From NCBI GenBank assembly GCA_003254905.1, contig QANU01010301.1, forward strand, positions 1 to 64,000: a DNA stretch of 64,000 nucleotides, read 5' to 3'. The stretch is from Nissolia schottii (taxonomy: Eukaryota; Streptophyta; Magnoliopsida; Fabales; Fabaceae). Each line of letters opens with the position of its first letter. Positions within the stretch are counted from its first letter, which is position 1. Shown here in pieces: positions 1 through 16,777 of the stretch. Below the pieces are notes generated by a model. It worked only from the letters and a program-made list of their open reading frames with translations, was not told where the DNA came from and made no database searches. Made by a program: the position numbers and the translations under genes.

Positions 1-141
1 TCCATTTTTATTTTGTTACATCCTACGATTCAAATTAAACATTGTTTACTTGTTTAACTGTTAGGGTCTATTGATAGGGAAAATAATTTTTTATTCCTTC
101 ATTCTCTCTATCCCTTTCTTCTCTATCCTTGCCTCCTGCAC

Positions 142-1300
142 TGATAAGTGTCATATTTTGGTATTTTCATAAGTTAAAATGACACTTATCTGCATTGTTT
201 AATATGCATTTACTAACCAATTTCCCCACTTTTGTAGGATTTTAGTACAGTTAAAGAGAATAGATACAAATATTGTAAAATGATGAATTTCTTATTAAAT
301 TCCTAATGGAATAAGAGGCATGGAGCAAAGGGCTTAGAAGCAAGAAGAACTGAATGTCCAATTGAAGTTCAGGCCGCTCAGTGCCCTCATAGAGCCGCTC
401 AGCGCCCTCTGTCTCAAGTGGACTTGCTTAAGGGTGAAGTTACTTAAGAGTAAAGAAACCTTAAACCGCCCAAGCCGCTGAGCGACCCCTGTAAACCGCT
501 GAGCGACCTGAGGCTTGGTTTCTCTATAAAAGGCCATCAACACCCGAATTCAGGAGTGTAACAGAGATCCATCACTTGACATAGGGAGAATAGAGAGAAA
601 AGACTTCGAAGAAGAAGTTGGAGAAGGAGCCAAGAGTTATCGAGGAGCACGGTGACACTTATCATGGCTGCGTGAGAACGTGTCATGGTGAGCGTCCATT
701 ACCTTACCCTTTGATCTCTTCTTGTAAGATGGATAGTTAATCCTCTTATTGTTGAGAAATAATGAGTATTATGGTTTGATTGTATCCATGTGACTCTTTT
801 ATATATGAATCTATTGATTTCTATGATTTGCATGATTTGATCTTAAACTCAATGCCTGTTTTAGCCTGATCAACTATAACTTGATTTAAGATTTGATTTT
901 GTGTGCGACAACGACATCATTGAGTTGGATCTAGATCAATTCATCTAATATTCCTAATTGCTAGAATAGAGTTAAGTTTATTAGTCGTTTTAACACCTGA
1001 AGCTATATTGGTTTGCTTTATCAATCGTGCAAGACATCGACAATTAATAACGAAAATCGAATGATCTTTTCATGCTTGAAAGAGACGAGTAAGATAAGAA
1101 CTGGTGGCGAGGAATCAAAGAATTGATAATTCATATGCATTGAGTAAATGGATATATGAAAACTGTAATATGATTCAATTCCCAGTAAGCTTCCTTATCT
1201 GCTTCTTATTCGTTGTCATTTTATCTTTTGTGTTAATTTATTTATTCTAAAATTCAATTTACAAATCAACCACCTTTTTGTTTAATTAATGGAACTCAAG
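142..1300 (+). mobile_element. Probable solo LTR of a Ty3-gypsy (Athila-like) retrotransposon
   Basis: The stretch opens with TGATAAGTGTCAT and a nearby inverted copy (ATGACACTTATC), a hairpin-like LTR start. At about 365-510 it holds four copies of a CCGCTSAGCG-like motif, and at about 527 a TATA-like sequence (CTATAAAAGG). The long non-coding tail resembles LTRs of large plant gypsy elements. No primer-binding site, gag or pol follows, so it would be a solo LTR or a fragment. The right boundary is approximate and I found no target duplication. The family name is an inference from style. Confidence 0.45.
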
Positions 1301-2112
1301 AATGACTATTTATCATAACTCACAGAGGATGACAAGCCATCCCGCTATACTGCAATTGAATTCCTCGAGGATTTGAAAGCAAAATAGTAGATAGGATAAA
1401 TAGAGAGACTAAAAAGCTTTCAACATTGCCCCTTGTCATCTGGCCAATTTCCACCACCATTGCCGACCAGCTTCCCAGAGTTGCCGCCTCGACACTTGCC
1501 TTGCTCCCCATGCCACCGCCATCGTCACCCTCCTTTGTTGTGGCGGTCACGAGGCGTAATGTCCCCCCACCCCAAATTTGCAAAAGATCTAGGTGCATGT
1601 GTTGTAATTAAGTGTTACAGATCCGCCGTTGTAGATCTTTGTAGATTGGAAAACAAAATCGCAAATCTAAAAAAATCACATGACAGAGAGCGGTGGTGAT
1701 GGTGGCAGCATGACTATGGTAGCAACGGGATGGGATGAGCTGGCGATGTCTGGTCACAAATCTGGAAAAATCACTTAATATCAACCTGATTTTGAAGACC
1801 TGTGTATGGTAGTTGGGGGTGAAAGGTCAATAGGTGAGGCTTGGTGTTCATTATCTTTGCAGGCGAACTTGACGGTGATGTAGGTAGTTCGACAACTATT
1901 AGAATAAAGAAGCTCAAGAACCTGAGATTTCGGGGTGAAACTACCTCACAACTTCTTGAATTTTGCAGAAAAAATTGGATCAGCAACAGATTCCAGAAAT
2001 TTTCTAGAAAAAAATTCACAGTAGGAGGCTGGAGAATCGCAAGAAACAGAAGATGGAATAGAAAGATCAAGAATGCGGAAGAGAAAAAATGGGAGAAAAG
2101 TCTCCTGATACC
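1300..2112 (-). other. Probable internal remnant of the copia element
   Basis: No gene was recognised. The segment follows the primer-binding site at about 2103-2115 on the minus strand and contains a GC-rich low-complexity patch at 1440-1560 that is open in several frames. None of these frames shows a known domain. It most likely represents decayed gag/leader sequence of the neighbouring LTR fragment. Confidence 0.3.
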
Positions 2113-2330
2113 ATATTGAATCAGAGAATTAGAGAGAATCAGAGATGAGTGAATTTGGAATGAGTTGAATGAATAATGGTGGCTTGCTTGATACACAAGC
2201 AAGGTATATATACATAGATAACAGCCTTGCATTGTGCAAGCTGTCATAACAGAAAAACAGTTATGTAAACTAACTTACTTGCTCACTAAGTTACAAAGCT
2301 AACTAAAATGAAATGAAATGAAAATACATT
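2113..2330 (-). mobile_element. Copia-type LTR fragment with primer-binding site
   Basis: On the minus strand an LTR-like segment ends near 2116 and is followed at once by TGGTATCAGGAG (plus-strand 2103-2115 region), the initiator-methionine tRNA primer-binding site of plant Ty1-copia elements. Downstream on the minus strand, to about 1770, lies a 5'-leader-like sequence with a weak open frame (1771-2247) of no recognisable domain. Plus-strand 2305-2330 is the presumed LTR start, not precisely defined. No second LTR or polymerase was found, so this is a truncated copy. Confidence 0.45.
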
Positions 2331-2608
2331 CATTTACTCTAATAACAACCACTAAGACTAAAGTGGCGGGGGAGTTACTACCAGCGAGGGGTTGAGGAGG
2401 TAGGTCAGTGTTGATCATGATTAATGTGGGGAGGGGTTGCCATGACTGAGAAAGAAGGTGAAGAAGAGCAGAGGAGGGATAGGCGAGAGGTGGCAAAGGA
2501 GAGGGTGAGAAGAGGAAGAAGCAGGAGGAGAGGATTTAGAATAATATAAAATAGTAAAAAAATAAACTAATAAAAAAGAAAAACCTAAAATCACAGGTCA
2601 ATTAGTTT

Positions 2609-3392
2609 TAGGGGTGTCAAACGGGTCGAGCTGGCCCGTTTGGGCCCGCGGGCCTAAACATATTGGGCTAAATTTGTGCCTATTTTTAGGATCTGACTCG
2701 TTTATGGTCGGTTCACGGGCCTAAACAGGCAAGCCCACCAGTCCGTTTATTTTTTTAAAAAAAATTAAAACTTTAGTCTATTTTTTATGATTTAAATACA
2801 AAGTTATGAATAAGTATGCGCAATCATTTTTAACTATTTTTTATCGTCTATCTATTAATTAATCAGAAAGAAATAGTTTATGCAAAATTTGAGGATCCAT
2901 TTCTGATGGTAATAAATAGAGAAAAATTAAGATTTTGTGATTTTTTTTGTCTTTATCTCTTTATTGTGGTTACGAAATCTTTAATTTTGGATAGGTATAC
3001 AAATAGTAGCATTTTTCAATTAAGAAGTTATTTGCAAAGTTTTGATAGAAAAAAAAGGGATAACAAAAGAATGTATTTAATTAACCCTTATAATCTAAAC
3101 CTGCGCGATGATCAACAAGTTTTAAAATATCTAAAAAATGTTTTAATTATAACTAAAACAACTTAGCAATTTAGTATGCAATTTGGGCTTCAAGATGAAG
3201 ATCTAAAACTTCAATTTGGGCTTCAGTTTGAATGTGAGGTATCAATTATCATGTAGTTTTATTAACTTAATTTTTAAAAATAACAATTTGGTTTTTTATT
3301 TTTAAAACAAAATTTTAAAAAATTCATGGCCTCACGAGCTGACCCGTTTAGCCTGCCTGCTTAAACGGGTCAGAATCATTTTGACAGCCCTA
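2609..3392 (+). mobile_element. Non-autonomous hAT transposon, copy 1
   Basis: A 784-bp element bounded by TAGGGGTGTCAAA at the left and TTTTGACAGCCCTA at the right, imperfect terminal inverted repeats typical of the hAT superfamily. Subterminal GGCCCGTTT/AAACGGG motifs repeat near both ends. It is flanked by a perfect 8-bp target duplication, ATTAGTTT (2601-2608 and 3393-3400), the hAT hallmark. It codes for no transposase; the small open frame at 2906-3166 resembles nothing known. A relative in the opposite orientation lies at 25828-26671. Confidence 0.9.
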
Positions 3393-3400
3393 ATTAGTTT

Positions 3401-4071
3401 GGTGAATGATTGACCATAACTTATATGGTGTACGATAGCAATCGCCCTAAATATAAATTGATTGCAACGTAATTGATTATATAAAAAAGGTAATTATACA
3501 TATACTCGGAAAAAAAGGTAATTACGCGTATAGTCTATTATTAAAATCAATTTAATCTCATAGTTTTCCCACGAGAATTATCCTCAAATGTGATGCATGC
3601 CTATGCAACTCCTTACGGCTTACAGCTTCATCCACAAAATTTAAAAATTAAAAAAATTGAAAATAAAATTGAGGTTGCTGAGGCGTTCCTAGCTCCTAAC
3701 AAAATTTTGAAATTGAAAGATAAGATGTCTCACGTTTTACGTGTGAATACCCGTGCAGCAATTTTTGATTGAAATTCTATAATGTCTTGTAATGCCATCA
3801 ACTTTTTCTTCCTTCAATTACGAGCACACGAGTAAGATTATTATTAAATAAAAATATCATTTCTTATTTATGAATACTCACATTCACATAAAGATTAGTC
3901 ACCAGTACTCTCTATTTAATAATTTGTGTTAACATGGAATCATAATGAGTTGTATTAACGTATAAATGACTGGATATATTTTAAATAGGAAAATAATTGT
4001 GAGTCATATTTTTTAGTCTAATTTATCTTTTATTTATTTTATAATTTTGACGAATCTAACAATCTCATAAG
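3401..4071. other. AT-rich intergenic stretch
   Basis: Nothing recognisable. The only open frame (3590-3772, 60 codons) has no domain and lacks gene-like base composition. Confidence 0.6.
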
Positions 4072-4531
4072 TATTGTTAAGAAGAATATATATTATGTTT
4101 GATTTGATTTGATTTGATTGTGATTTGTTTTTTGCCGTTGTGTTTTCAGCCTATAAATAAACTCACCTTCTATTGTAAATCATCTCAGATAACACACAAC
4201 TCTCATAATACGTAGGTGACGTGTTGGGGGATTTGCTGCTGGTGGCGTGATAGATGGGGAAACCATTTCTAATGCTGGTGACCTTACGAGAGCTCTTACA
4301 GACCATCTCACGGACACCGTTACAGACACTCTTAGGGACCAACTCACGGGCCATGCTTCTCTTTCTTTGATTGGTAGTCAGTCTTCCTTTTGGGAGGGAT
4401 ATTGATCAACTACTTAAGATGGATTAGGCTAATTACTTTTTACAGTTTCCATTATTTTTATTACTCTTTTCGGGTTTGTATTGTTATGTGTAATGTATTG
4501 AATCAATGACAATGGTCTACTTAAAAAAAAA
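4072..4531 (+). other. Possible LTR-like or retroposed fragment
   Basis: Begins TGTTAAGAAGAATAT, similar to the start of the LTR family at 4532, then five TTTGA repeats (about 4097-4121), a TATA-like CTATAAATAA at about 4151, and ends in a run of nine A just before 4532. This could be a diverged LTR or a retroposed transcript with a short A tail. No protein domain was recognised. Confidence 0.25.
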
Positions 4532-4751
4532 TGTTAAGAATAATATTAAATTTAGAATATATTAGATTGATTTAGTTCTGATTTCATTTGATATTACCAT
4601 AATTTTATTATTATGTTGATTTATTCTCATAAGGCTATAAATAGGCATAAACTTATTGTATTCAATACTGATTGAAGAATAGAATCCATGATTATCTTTT
4701 CTTTGATTATCTTCTTTAGTTATAATCTCTGATTAATCATGAAATCTCACA
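4532..4751 (+). mobile_element. Solo LTR, same family as the element at 28.7-29.7 kb
   Basis: A 220-bp sequence starting TGTTAAGAATAATATT and ending GAAATCTCACA. It matches, in reverse complement, both LTRs of the small retroelement at 28670-29696, including the internal CTATAAATAGGC promoter-like box (about 4637). TG...CA ends are intact, but the flanks (AAAAA and AGTAC) do not form a target duplication, so the solo state probably followed rearrangement or inter-element recombination. Confidence 0.8.
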
Positions 4752-5216
4752 AGTACAATTGTCAAAATTTAAAATTGAAATTGATAAAACAAATTCAAAT
4801 CTTAATAAATATATCTATAAAATAAAATGAATAAGAACATAAATTAAGCTAAATAACAAGATTCTCCAGCATTCCTTATCTTAAATAATATTATTTGATC
4901 TCATTTTTTTCCAAATGTGGATGGGTCTGAATATAACATAGACTTTACTTATCTAAAAATTTATGACATAATTTTTTGACGTGTTATGAATAGATGCCAG
5001 GCAAAAATCACGTAATAAGAGGAAAGTAACAACCAGCGTACCAATCAGAAAGAGAAGACTCAAGTGCTTTTAATACACATTTATGCATGTTCCACAAATA
5101 TTTTCAAACCATTAACTTTAATTTATAAAATTAAAAAAATAATAATGATGGCAGATCATATTCTTAAAACATATATATGCGAAGGTTCCAGAGAGAGCAA
5201 AATAAAGGCAATAATA
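4752..5216. other. Upstream region of the CRK gene
   Basis: AT-rich sequence with no recognisable gene, presumably the promoter and 5' UTR of the receptor kinase that follows. An open frame extends back to 5064 in the CRK frame, but its first ~50 residues do not look like a signal peptide. Confidence 0.5.
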
Positions 5217-7462
5217 ATGATAATAATAGTAGCACTTATGTCTCACCTCAAAATCTCTGCTAGTGTTGCTTATGTTTTCCTCAGCTTCACCTTCATACTA
5301 GTAAGCACCATCGAAGCAGCTGATGGGGGAGTTTTGCATACATACTGTCCACACTCACACCCAAACAGTAATTATACTTCCAACAGCACCTTCCAAACAA
5401 ACCTCGATAACCTCCTTTCGTGGCTTTCCTCAAACTCCTCCACCCGCAAAAACGGTTACTACAAGGCCACCGCCGGCACAGGCGACGACACCGTCTACGG
5501 CGCCTTCCTCTGCCGCGGAGATCTCGCCACCGGCGCCTGCCAGGACTGCGTCTCCACCGCAGAGCAGCAGCTGATCAAAAACTGTCCCGTGGAGAAGAGC
5601 TCAATGATTTGGCTCTCCGACTGCTTGGTGCGTTTCTCAGACCAATCCTTCTTCTCCGTATTCTCCAGGGAAGGGGCTATTGCTTACATGTGGAACCCGC
5701 GGGACAAAGCATCGGCAGATGTTAATGGCTTCGAGGAGAAGCTGTTGGGGGAAACGATGAGTGCTGCGGCGGAGGAGGCGGCGGACGGTGGTGCCGACAA
5801 GAAGTTCGGCACAAAGGAAGCGGAGGTTACGAGCTTACGGAATCTGTACACGTTGGCACAGTGCACACCGGATTTGACAGAGGTTGACTGCCTAAGATGC
5901 CTCAAATCAGAGATTGCATGGTTACCTTCTTGCTGTGGCGGAATGCAAGCTGCAAGAGTGCTGTATCCAAGCTGTACTATTAGGTATCAATTAAAGCCCT
6001 TTTACAATGATCGGGCCACCATCCCTGCCCCAACCCCACAGCCACACCAATTACCACTACCCACCGGGCCCCTCATAAAAGGTTCCAATTTTTTACTTTA
6101 TTTTTTAAAAATTCTTATTCAGATACAATTCTATAATCCTTTTTTAATCAGTAACGTCAAGGGTACAAATCAAATGCTGTCAACCATACTCTTAACTCAT
6201 GATTTACACATTGAGTATACAAACTTTTACATATACATGCACATTTAGGATATGTCAGGCTATATTTTATTTGTAGTTCACTTAACCATTCTATAGACTG
6301 ACATATCATAAATTATTTTAATATATATCCTAATAAATTAATATACCCTTATGTAATCTTCTTTGTATATTATCACTATGTTCCAAATATATATTTAATA
6401 TTTATATTAACTAATATCAAATAAAAAAAAAGTAACTATTTTTATTTTAACAAACTTTAAATAATTTAAACAACTAAATTATGTCATATTAATAAAAAAA
6501 TGTCAAAATTATTTAAATTATTAAATATGTGATTAAAATTATTTAAATAATTTTAGTTTAAAATTATTTAAAATAAATATAAAACAAAAAATTGTTTGAT
6601 GTTGGTTTTACCCTTTCATAGACAAAAAAAATTATTTAAATAAACTTTAGTTTTTAACCCCGGTAAAATTTTAAAGTTTATTTTTAAACTCTGGCTAAGG
6701 TTTTACAGGGGACTAAACATTTTACACAAGGACGAAAACAAACTTTAAAATTTTACCGGGTAAAAAACTTAATTAAGCCTTTTTTCCTTTATTAAATCCT
6801 AGCAAGTAGCAAAAACCTTTTTTATTAATTTGTACTTGGTTCTCATTCGTTAGCATTTATGCTTCATATATATAAATATAAATTATGATTGGCTTAATTT
6901 AGTAGCAGTTGATTGGTTCAACTTGTGTGCAGAAAAATCTCAGATATCAACACTGATACTGATAACCATTGCTGCTGTGGCTCTAGTTGTGCTTGTTCCG
7001 CTGGTTACCTTCAGTGCCTTCTGGATCATATTTACAAGGGCGAGAAAAAAGAAGCACAAATCGTTGCCTGAAGAAACTGATGGTAGGTTGAAAACTAGCT
7101 TTATTTTTACTTTTTTAATATTATAAGTTGATGTTTTACTCCGGAATGTTTTTCTGCAGTTCAATTTTCCAAGATAGTGTTTTTGCAATTTGATTTTGAT
7201 ACAATCATGGAGGCCACAAACAACTTCTCTGACGACAACAAATTAGGGGAAGGAGGATTTGGGGCGGTTTACAAGGTACTACACCACTATTTTTTATTTT
7301 ATTTTAATTTTAGAACACTTCAAGAATTGGGCCCTTCTCGTTGAGTTTAGACTTCAGAGCATGTAAAGGTTCAGAGCATGTAAAGGATGGGGGCTTATGG
7401 ATTTTCAGGGTACACTACATAATGAGCAAGATATTGCTGTGAAGAGGCTATCAAGAACCTCT
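5217..7462 (+). CDS. Cysteine-rich receptor-like kinase (DUF26), 5' part, cut by an assembly N
   Basis: Receptor-like kinase of the plant CRK family. Visible exons are 5217 (or 5238) to 6081, 6933-7082, 7160-7275 and 7409-7462. Exon 1 codes for a signal peptide ending near STIEAADG and two DUF26/Gnk2 extracellular domains, each with the C-x8-C-x2-C motif ([26 protein letters not shown]). Exon 2 is the transmembrane helix, followed by a basic RARKKKHK stop-transfer. Exon 3 holds the glycine-rich ATP loop ([11 protein letters not shown]). Exon 4 has the VAIK-type lysine (IAVKRL). The sequence then hits one N at 7463 and jumps back into the DUF26 domain of a second copy, so the rest of the kinase is missing here. 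The start is uncertain: 5217 and 5238 both give plausible signal peptides. DUF26 ectodomains are proposed to sense apoplastic redox or carbohydrate ligands. Confidence 0.85.
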
Positions 7463-7463
7463 N
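7463..7463. other. Single N at an artificial-looking junction
   Basis: The base before N lies in kinase exon 4 of the first CRK (AAGAACCTCT). The bases after it lie in the middle of a DUF26 exon (GATCTCGCCACCGG). In the intact second copy, AAGAACCTCT continues into GGGCAAGGAG. The N therefore marks a sequence gap or collapse, not a biological fusion. Confidence 0.85.
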
Positions 7464-10832
<3,369 letters not shown>

Positions 10833-11329
10833 TTTTTCTTAAGAAAAAAAAGCAATATGTTAGCCTTATTTTTGACACTCATTGTGTTGTTTTTATTTTC
10901 TCTTCAAAGTTTCAAAACATCCTGTTAATGTGTTGTAACTCAATTTCAAATATAAAACAAGTCATGTGCGCGGCGTGATAGACCAGTCAGGACATTATGC
11001 TCAATTCCAACCCTACCAAGCTTTGAGCTTTCTTATGTAACTTAATAATGGTACTGTATATAAGTAAGCAAGGGTTGTTTTCTTTACGAACCAAATTTTA
11101 AATTTTCAGTTAAAAATGGGTGTGTGAGGTTGGAAGCTGCCATAGCTCCAAATTTACCTCGAATTTCCCTCACGTCCTCATCATCATCAATTTTTTTTAC
11201 CCCAGTTTCATGTGGTTAGCGAAAACCGAAAAGACTTCAAGAAAAGCGAGGACGTTAAGCCGTGTGTAGTAAGTCTCAATTAGAAGGGCTGTTTGTACAC
11301 CACCCAACGGTCACCCTAAACATATTAAC
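10833..11329. other. 3' flank of CRK copy 2
   Basis: Presumed 3' UTR followed by intergenic DNA. No open frame or RNA gene was recognised. Confidence 0.5.
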
Positions 11330-11640
11330 AAACGTTATAAAATATGGAAATAAACACTACATAACAAATTAACAAACATTGTTACCGAATACTTTTTAAG
11401 TGTCTTTTGCACATGTGAGTTTAATATTATTACAAAACAGAGAAATAAACATTGTCACCAAACATTGTTGCTTATTCATGCAAGCATATGTTTGATATTA
11501 TTTATTTTTTTGTAGTTAATAATATTTGTTTCTCTATTTTATAACCTTTATTTTTTTATTTTATAATGCTTATTTTATTATTTATGTGACTATTTTTTAG
11601 GTGTACAATCTCTATTTTTCGTATACAAAATGCCTTAGAT
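11330..11640 (+). repeat. Dispersed AT-rich repeat, copy 1
   Basis: Shares extended similarity with 39530-39840 in the same orientation: ACATGTGAGTTTAATATT, repeated TTTATAATNTTTATTT blocks, and ATGTGACTATTTTTTAGGTGTACAA near the end. TTGTACACC-like motifs occur just upstream (about 11293) and, inverted, near 11600, suggesting a MITE-like element. Boundaries are approximate. Confidence 0.55.
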
Positions 11641-13736
11641 GGTAGTTGAATCCGTCATAATCATAGAAGTCAGTTATCCCAAGAAATTTTCTGACTATCA
11701 AGCTCAGATTCTCTACTTCCATGCATGATAACTTCACATGGTATAGAGCTTCTTTTCAAGATTCATGCCGCTTCACCGTGCTATTATGCTTCAGTTATGT
11801 TACTGCACAAGTTTTCCACGCCAATCGCGTACACGTGGCACGCGTTATTAATTGTTATGCTAGTATGCATGAATGTCGACAAAAAGTTTATGACATGAAA
11901 AAGACATTGCTGAATATAATTCAAAGGGCGGGTTGGAAGATTCACACGTAAAACGGAAAGCACAACCTCTCTCACTTTCAAAGTCTTGTGTGAGGAGTTG
12001 GGAACACCTCAACAACCCCAACTTTTTTTTTGTGGATGAAGCTTTAAGGGGTTGCTAAGGTATGTATCACATTTGAAGATAATGCGCTTAGGAAAACTAT
12101 GAGATTGAATTTATTTTAATAATTGATTATAAATATAATTGCCATTTTTTTATAATCAATATGTAAAAATCAATTAATAGGTAGATAGATTAACTTAGAA
12201 GTAATGTGTTTTGTTTAATTTGTATAAAGAAAAAAAATAACTTGTTTGAATTGACTAATAATAAAAATATTTTTTTAGTAGCAGATTTTTTAAGTTGTAT
12301 CCAAACATTTTAAAAATTATAAGTAATTTTTTTATAAAAAAATTACAATCCAAAAACAAATAATTTTTTTTGTATAATAAATTACTAAAAATGTACAAAA
12401 TGATTTATTCACATTATATAAATTTGATAATTAGCGTTAATTTTTGTTAAAACATCATAATTTAAAAAAATTAGCTTCTAAAAATTGATTTTTTTTAGCA
12501 ATTCCGATAAGTTATTCTTACATATCCATTTGTTCAAGTATAGAATTAATAGAAGTAATTGTTGTATATATCTTGATAAATGTTTTGCTTAAAAGACCAT
12601 ATACACCGAATTGTCAACTTGTACCAGCAAAATGCTCTTAAATCCTGTAACTAGCAGGCTTCAACCACAACGTAAACAACTTATTAGTTTATATTGCACT
12701 TCTTAGTTCTTACTATTGAACAATTATTCGTTCATCTAATCGTACTTGTGAAAAATAAAAATTCACTTATTTTCTTTTATCAAATTTTCCTTTGTCAAAC
12801 ACATTACGAGAATAAAATGAAAATAATGTATATCTCATAATTCGATCATCACCTGTAAAAGATCCTATTAAAAATAAAAATAAATATATTTTATATCTTA
12901 GATTGATTCTTGTTGATTCAATTTATTTAAGGTTGATTTTCTTCTATTATATAGTGATTCTCTTTTTAGTCTATAACTATGTTAATCTCTATGTAATGAG
13001 ACACACCACAACAACATAACTATTCAATAATACAATTACCTATCCCACTCTTTAATTATTTATCCCTAAACCAATTTTATTATCAGCTCAACCATTAAAC
13101 TTAATAGATCCAAATGACATTTTATGGTCATACAAATAACAAAGTAAGAAATGGTAAATGAACATCACTTTTGTCCAACAATAAATTGATGTATTCTATA
13201 AGAGAGGAAAAATTCATGGTTCACATTATTTTTTATCTTTTTGTTGTTGTCTAATATTATTGTTCACCTAACCTTTCCTTTTAATAAATAAACTTATCTT
13301 TAAGTACGTACTCGATGTTTGCAAAAAAAAATTTATCCTTTTTGACTGTTTTCCGTTGTTGAAACATGACGTAAATACATAGACATAAAAAAAGAGACAT
13401 AAAATACAAAATTAAAAGTTAGACAATTAACTTAAAATAACATTAGGTTTCTTTCTCACAAATTCATAATTTTATTAGACCTACGTTATTGTTCCAATAT
13501 CTTATCAAAATAGTGGTACAAATGATATGCTTGTAGAACAACAGCAAGATTATCGAGATTGAAATATAACCGGATCTAAATCGGGTTGGTTCACATTGGG
13601 TAATTGATTTCTTAAATGGCAGATGAAGAAACTGCGATGAATGAATTTTTTTTTTTTTTACTCATTTTATTTTCTTTTATAATTTTTTTTTCTCTTCTCT
13701 CTGTTAGAAAATATTTGAAGTTCCACATATAGATAT
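11641..13736. other. AT-rich intergenic DNA
   Basis: No gene seen. The open frames at 11721-11951 and 11784-11981 overlap on opposite strands, match nothing I recognise and look like chance. Confidence 0.55.
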
Positions 13737-14682
13737 AGTACCTCTTGGGATTGGGACAGAGTGAGTGATCTGATCATTGTAAAAGGGTTGCAATGGATAC
13801 CTAATAGTACAACTTGGAAGAAGCACTTGCCGCTTGCTCTCTGCTACAGCACGAAGGTAACAATCTAATTGCTGATTTGATTGAGGCATGGCATGCAGTC
13901 GAGCTGTAACAAATCCGGGGTGCACTGTGCCAACGTGTGCAAAGTCCGGAAGCTCGAAATGTTCACTTTCTTTGTACTTATAAAAAAGATATAATATAAA
14001 TTTATTAAAATTGTGTTAACTTAAACTTTTGAGAAAGAAACTTTTTTAAATGGTATTAGAATTATTGAACTTAGAGATTGTTCTTGAGAGCACCAAACTT
14101 CTTCTCAGCACCACCGTTGGCCGCCTCCTCTGCCGCGGCGGTCATCGTGTCATCCAACGGTTGCATGAAGCCATTTTCCTCTGACGACGGTACATAGGAT
14201 GGGTTCCACGAGTAAGTCAGAGGCGCTTAATCGGAGAAATAAGGGTTGGTCTGAGAAACGCACAAAGCACTCGGTTAGCCTAATCATTGAGGTCTTCTCC
14301 ACAGGACAGTCTTTGATCAATCGTTGCTCTACGGTGGAGACGCAGTCTTGGCAAGCGTCAGTGGTGAGATCTCCGCGGCAGAGGAAGGCACCGTAGATGG
14401 TGTTGTTACCGGCCACTCGTTGTAGTAACTGTTTCTGCGGGTGGAGGAGTTTGAAGAAAGCCATGAAAGGAGGTTATCGAGGTTTGTTTGGAAGATGCCT
14501 TTGGAAGTATAATTACTATTTGGGTTTGGACAGTAAGTGTACACAATGCCTTCATTAGCTGCTTCGATGGTAATGGTTATTAGCAATGTAATGCTCACGG
14601 TGAAGCAGAGGAAGAAAAAATAAGCAGTAGCAGCAATAGAGATGTTGAGGTGCCACGCTATGATTATTATTTTTATAGACAT
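13737..14682 (-). pseudogene. CRK (DUF26) pseudogene
   Basis: Minus-strand relic of the extracellular half of a CRK like those at 5.2-10.8 kb. It starts MSIKIIII with a hydrophobic signal peptide, then [18 protein letters not shown], which matches the intact copies. A frameshift near 14425 moves the reading to another frame, where CRGDLTTDACQDC (C-x8-C-x2-C) of DUF26-1 is seen. A further frameshift lies near 14240, and the second domain motif CTPDLLQLDCMPC appears near 13905-13945 in a third frame. An insertion or intron-like break lies around 13975-14080. No transmembrane or kinase exons follow. It is an inverted, truncated duplicate and very unlikely to be functional. Confidence 0.85.
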
Positions 14683-14802
14683 TGTTTTGCTCTTGCTGCT
14701 GCAAGCTTAATACACCATACTTGTTGGCTGGCTGGCTCTTATCATTGGTTATTTTCCGCCTATTACATGATGAGCTAAGTTATTCGGACTTATATATGAT
14801 CA

Positions 14803-14880
14803 TTAGTTATAAGTTACTATTAAATAAGATTTTAATATAACACACTTATTTAAAATCTTATCGGATAGTAAATGACTAAT
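14803..14880. repeat. Hairpin-forming inverted repeat (small MITE-like)
   Basis: Arms ATTAGTTATAAGTTACTAT...AAGATTTTAA and TTAAAATCTTAT...ATAGTAAATGACTAAT pair almost fully around a short loop (TATAACACACTTAT). It could be a small fold-back element, upstream of the CRK pseudogene. Confidence 0.6.
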
Positions 14881-16714
<1,834 letters not shown>

Positions 16715-16777
16715 AGAACATCTACAACATCCTGTACATCACAATTGGTTAGAGGTCAAGAATGGAATGGCCGCATG

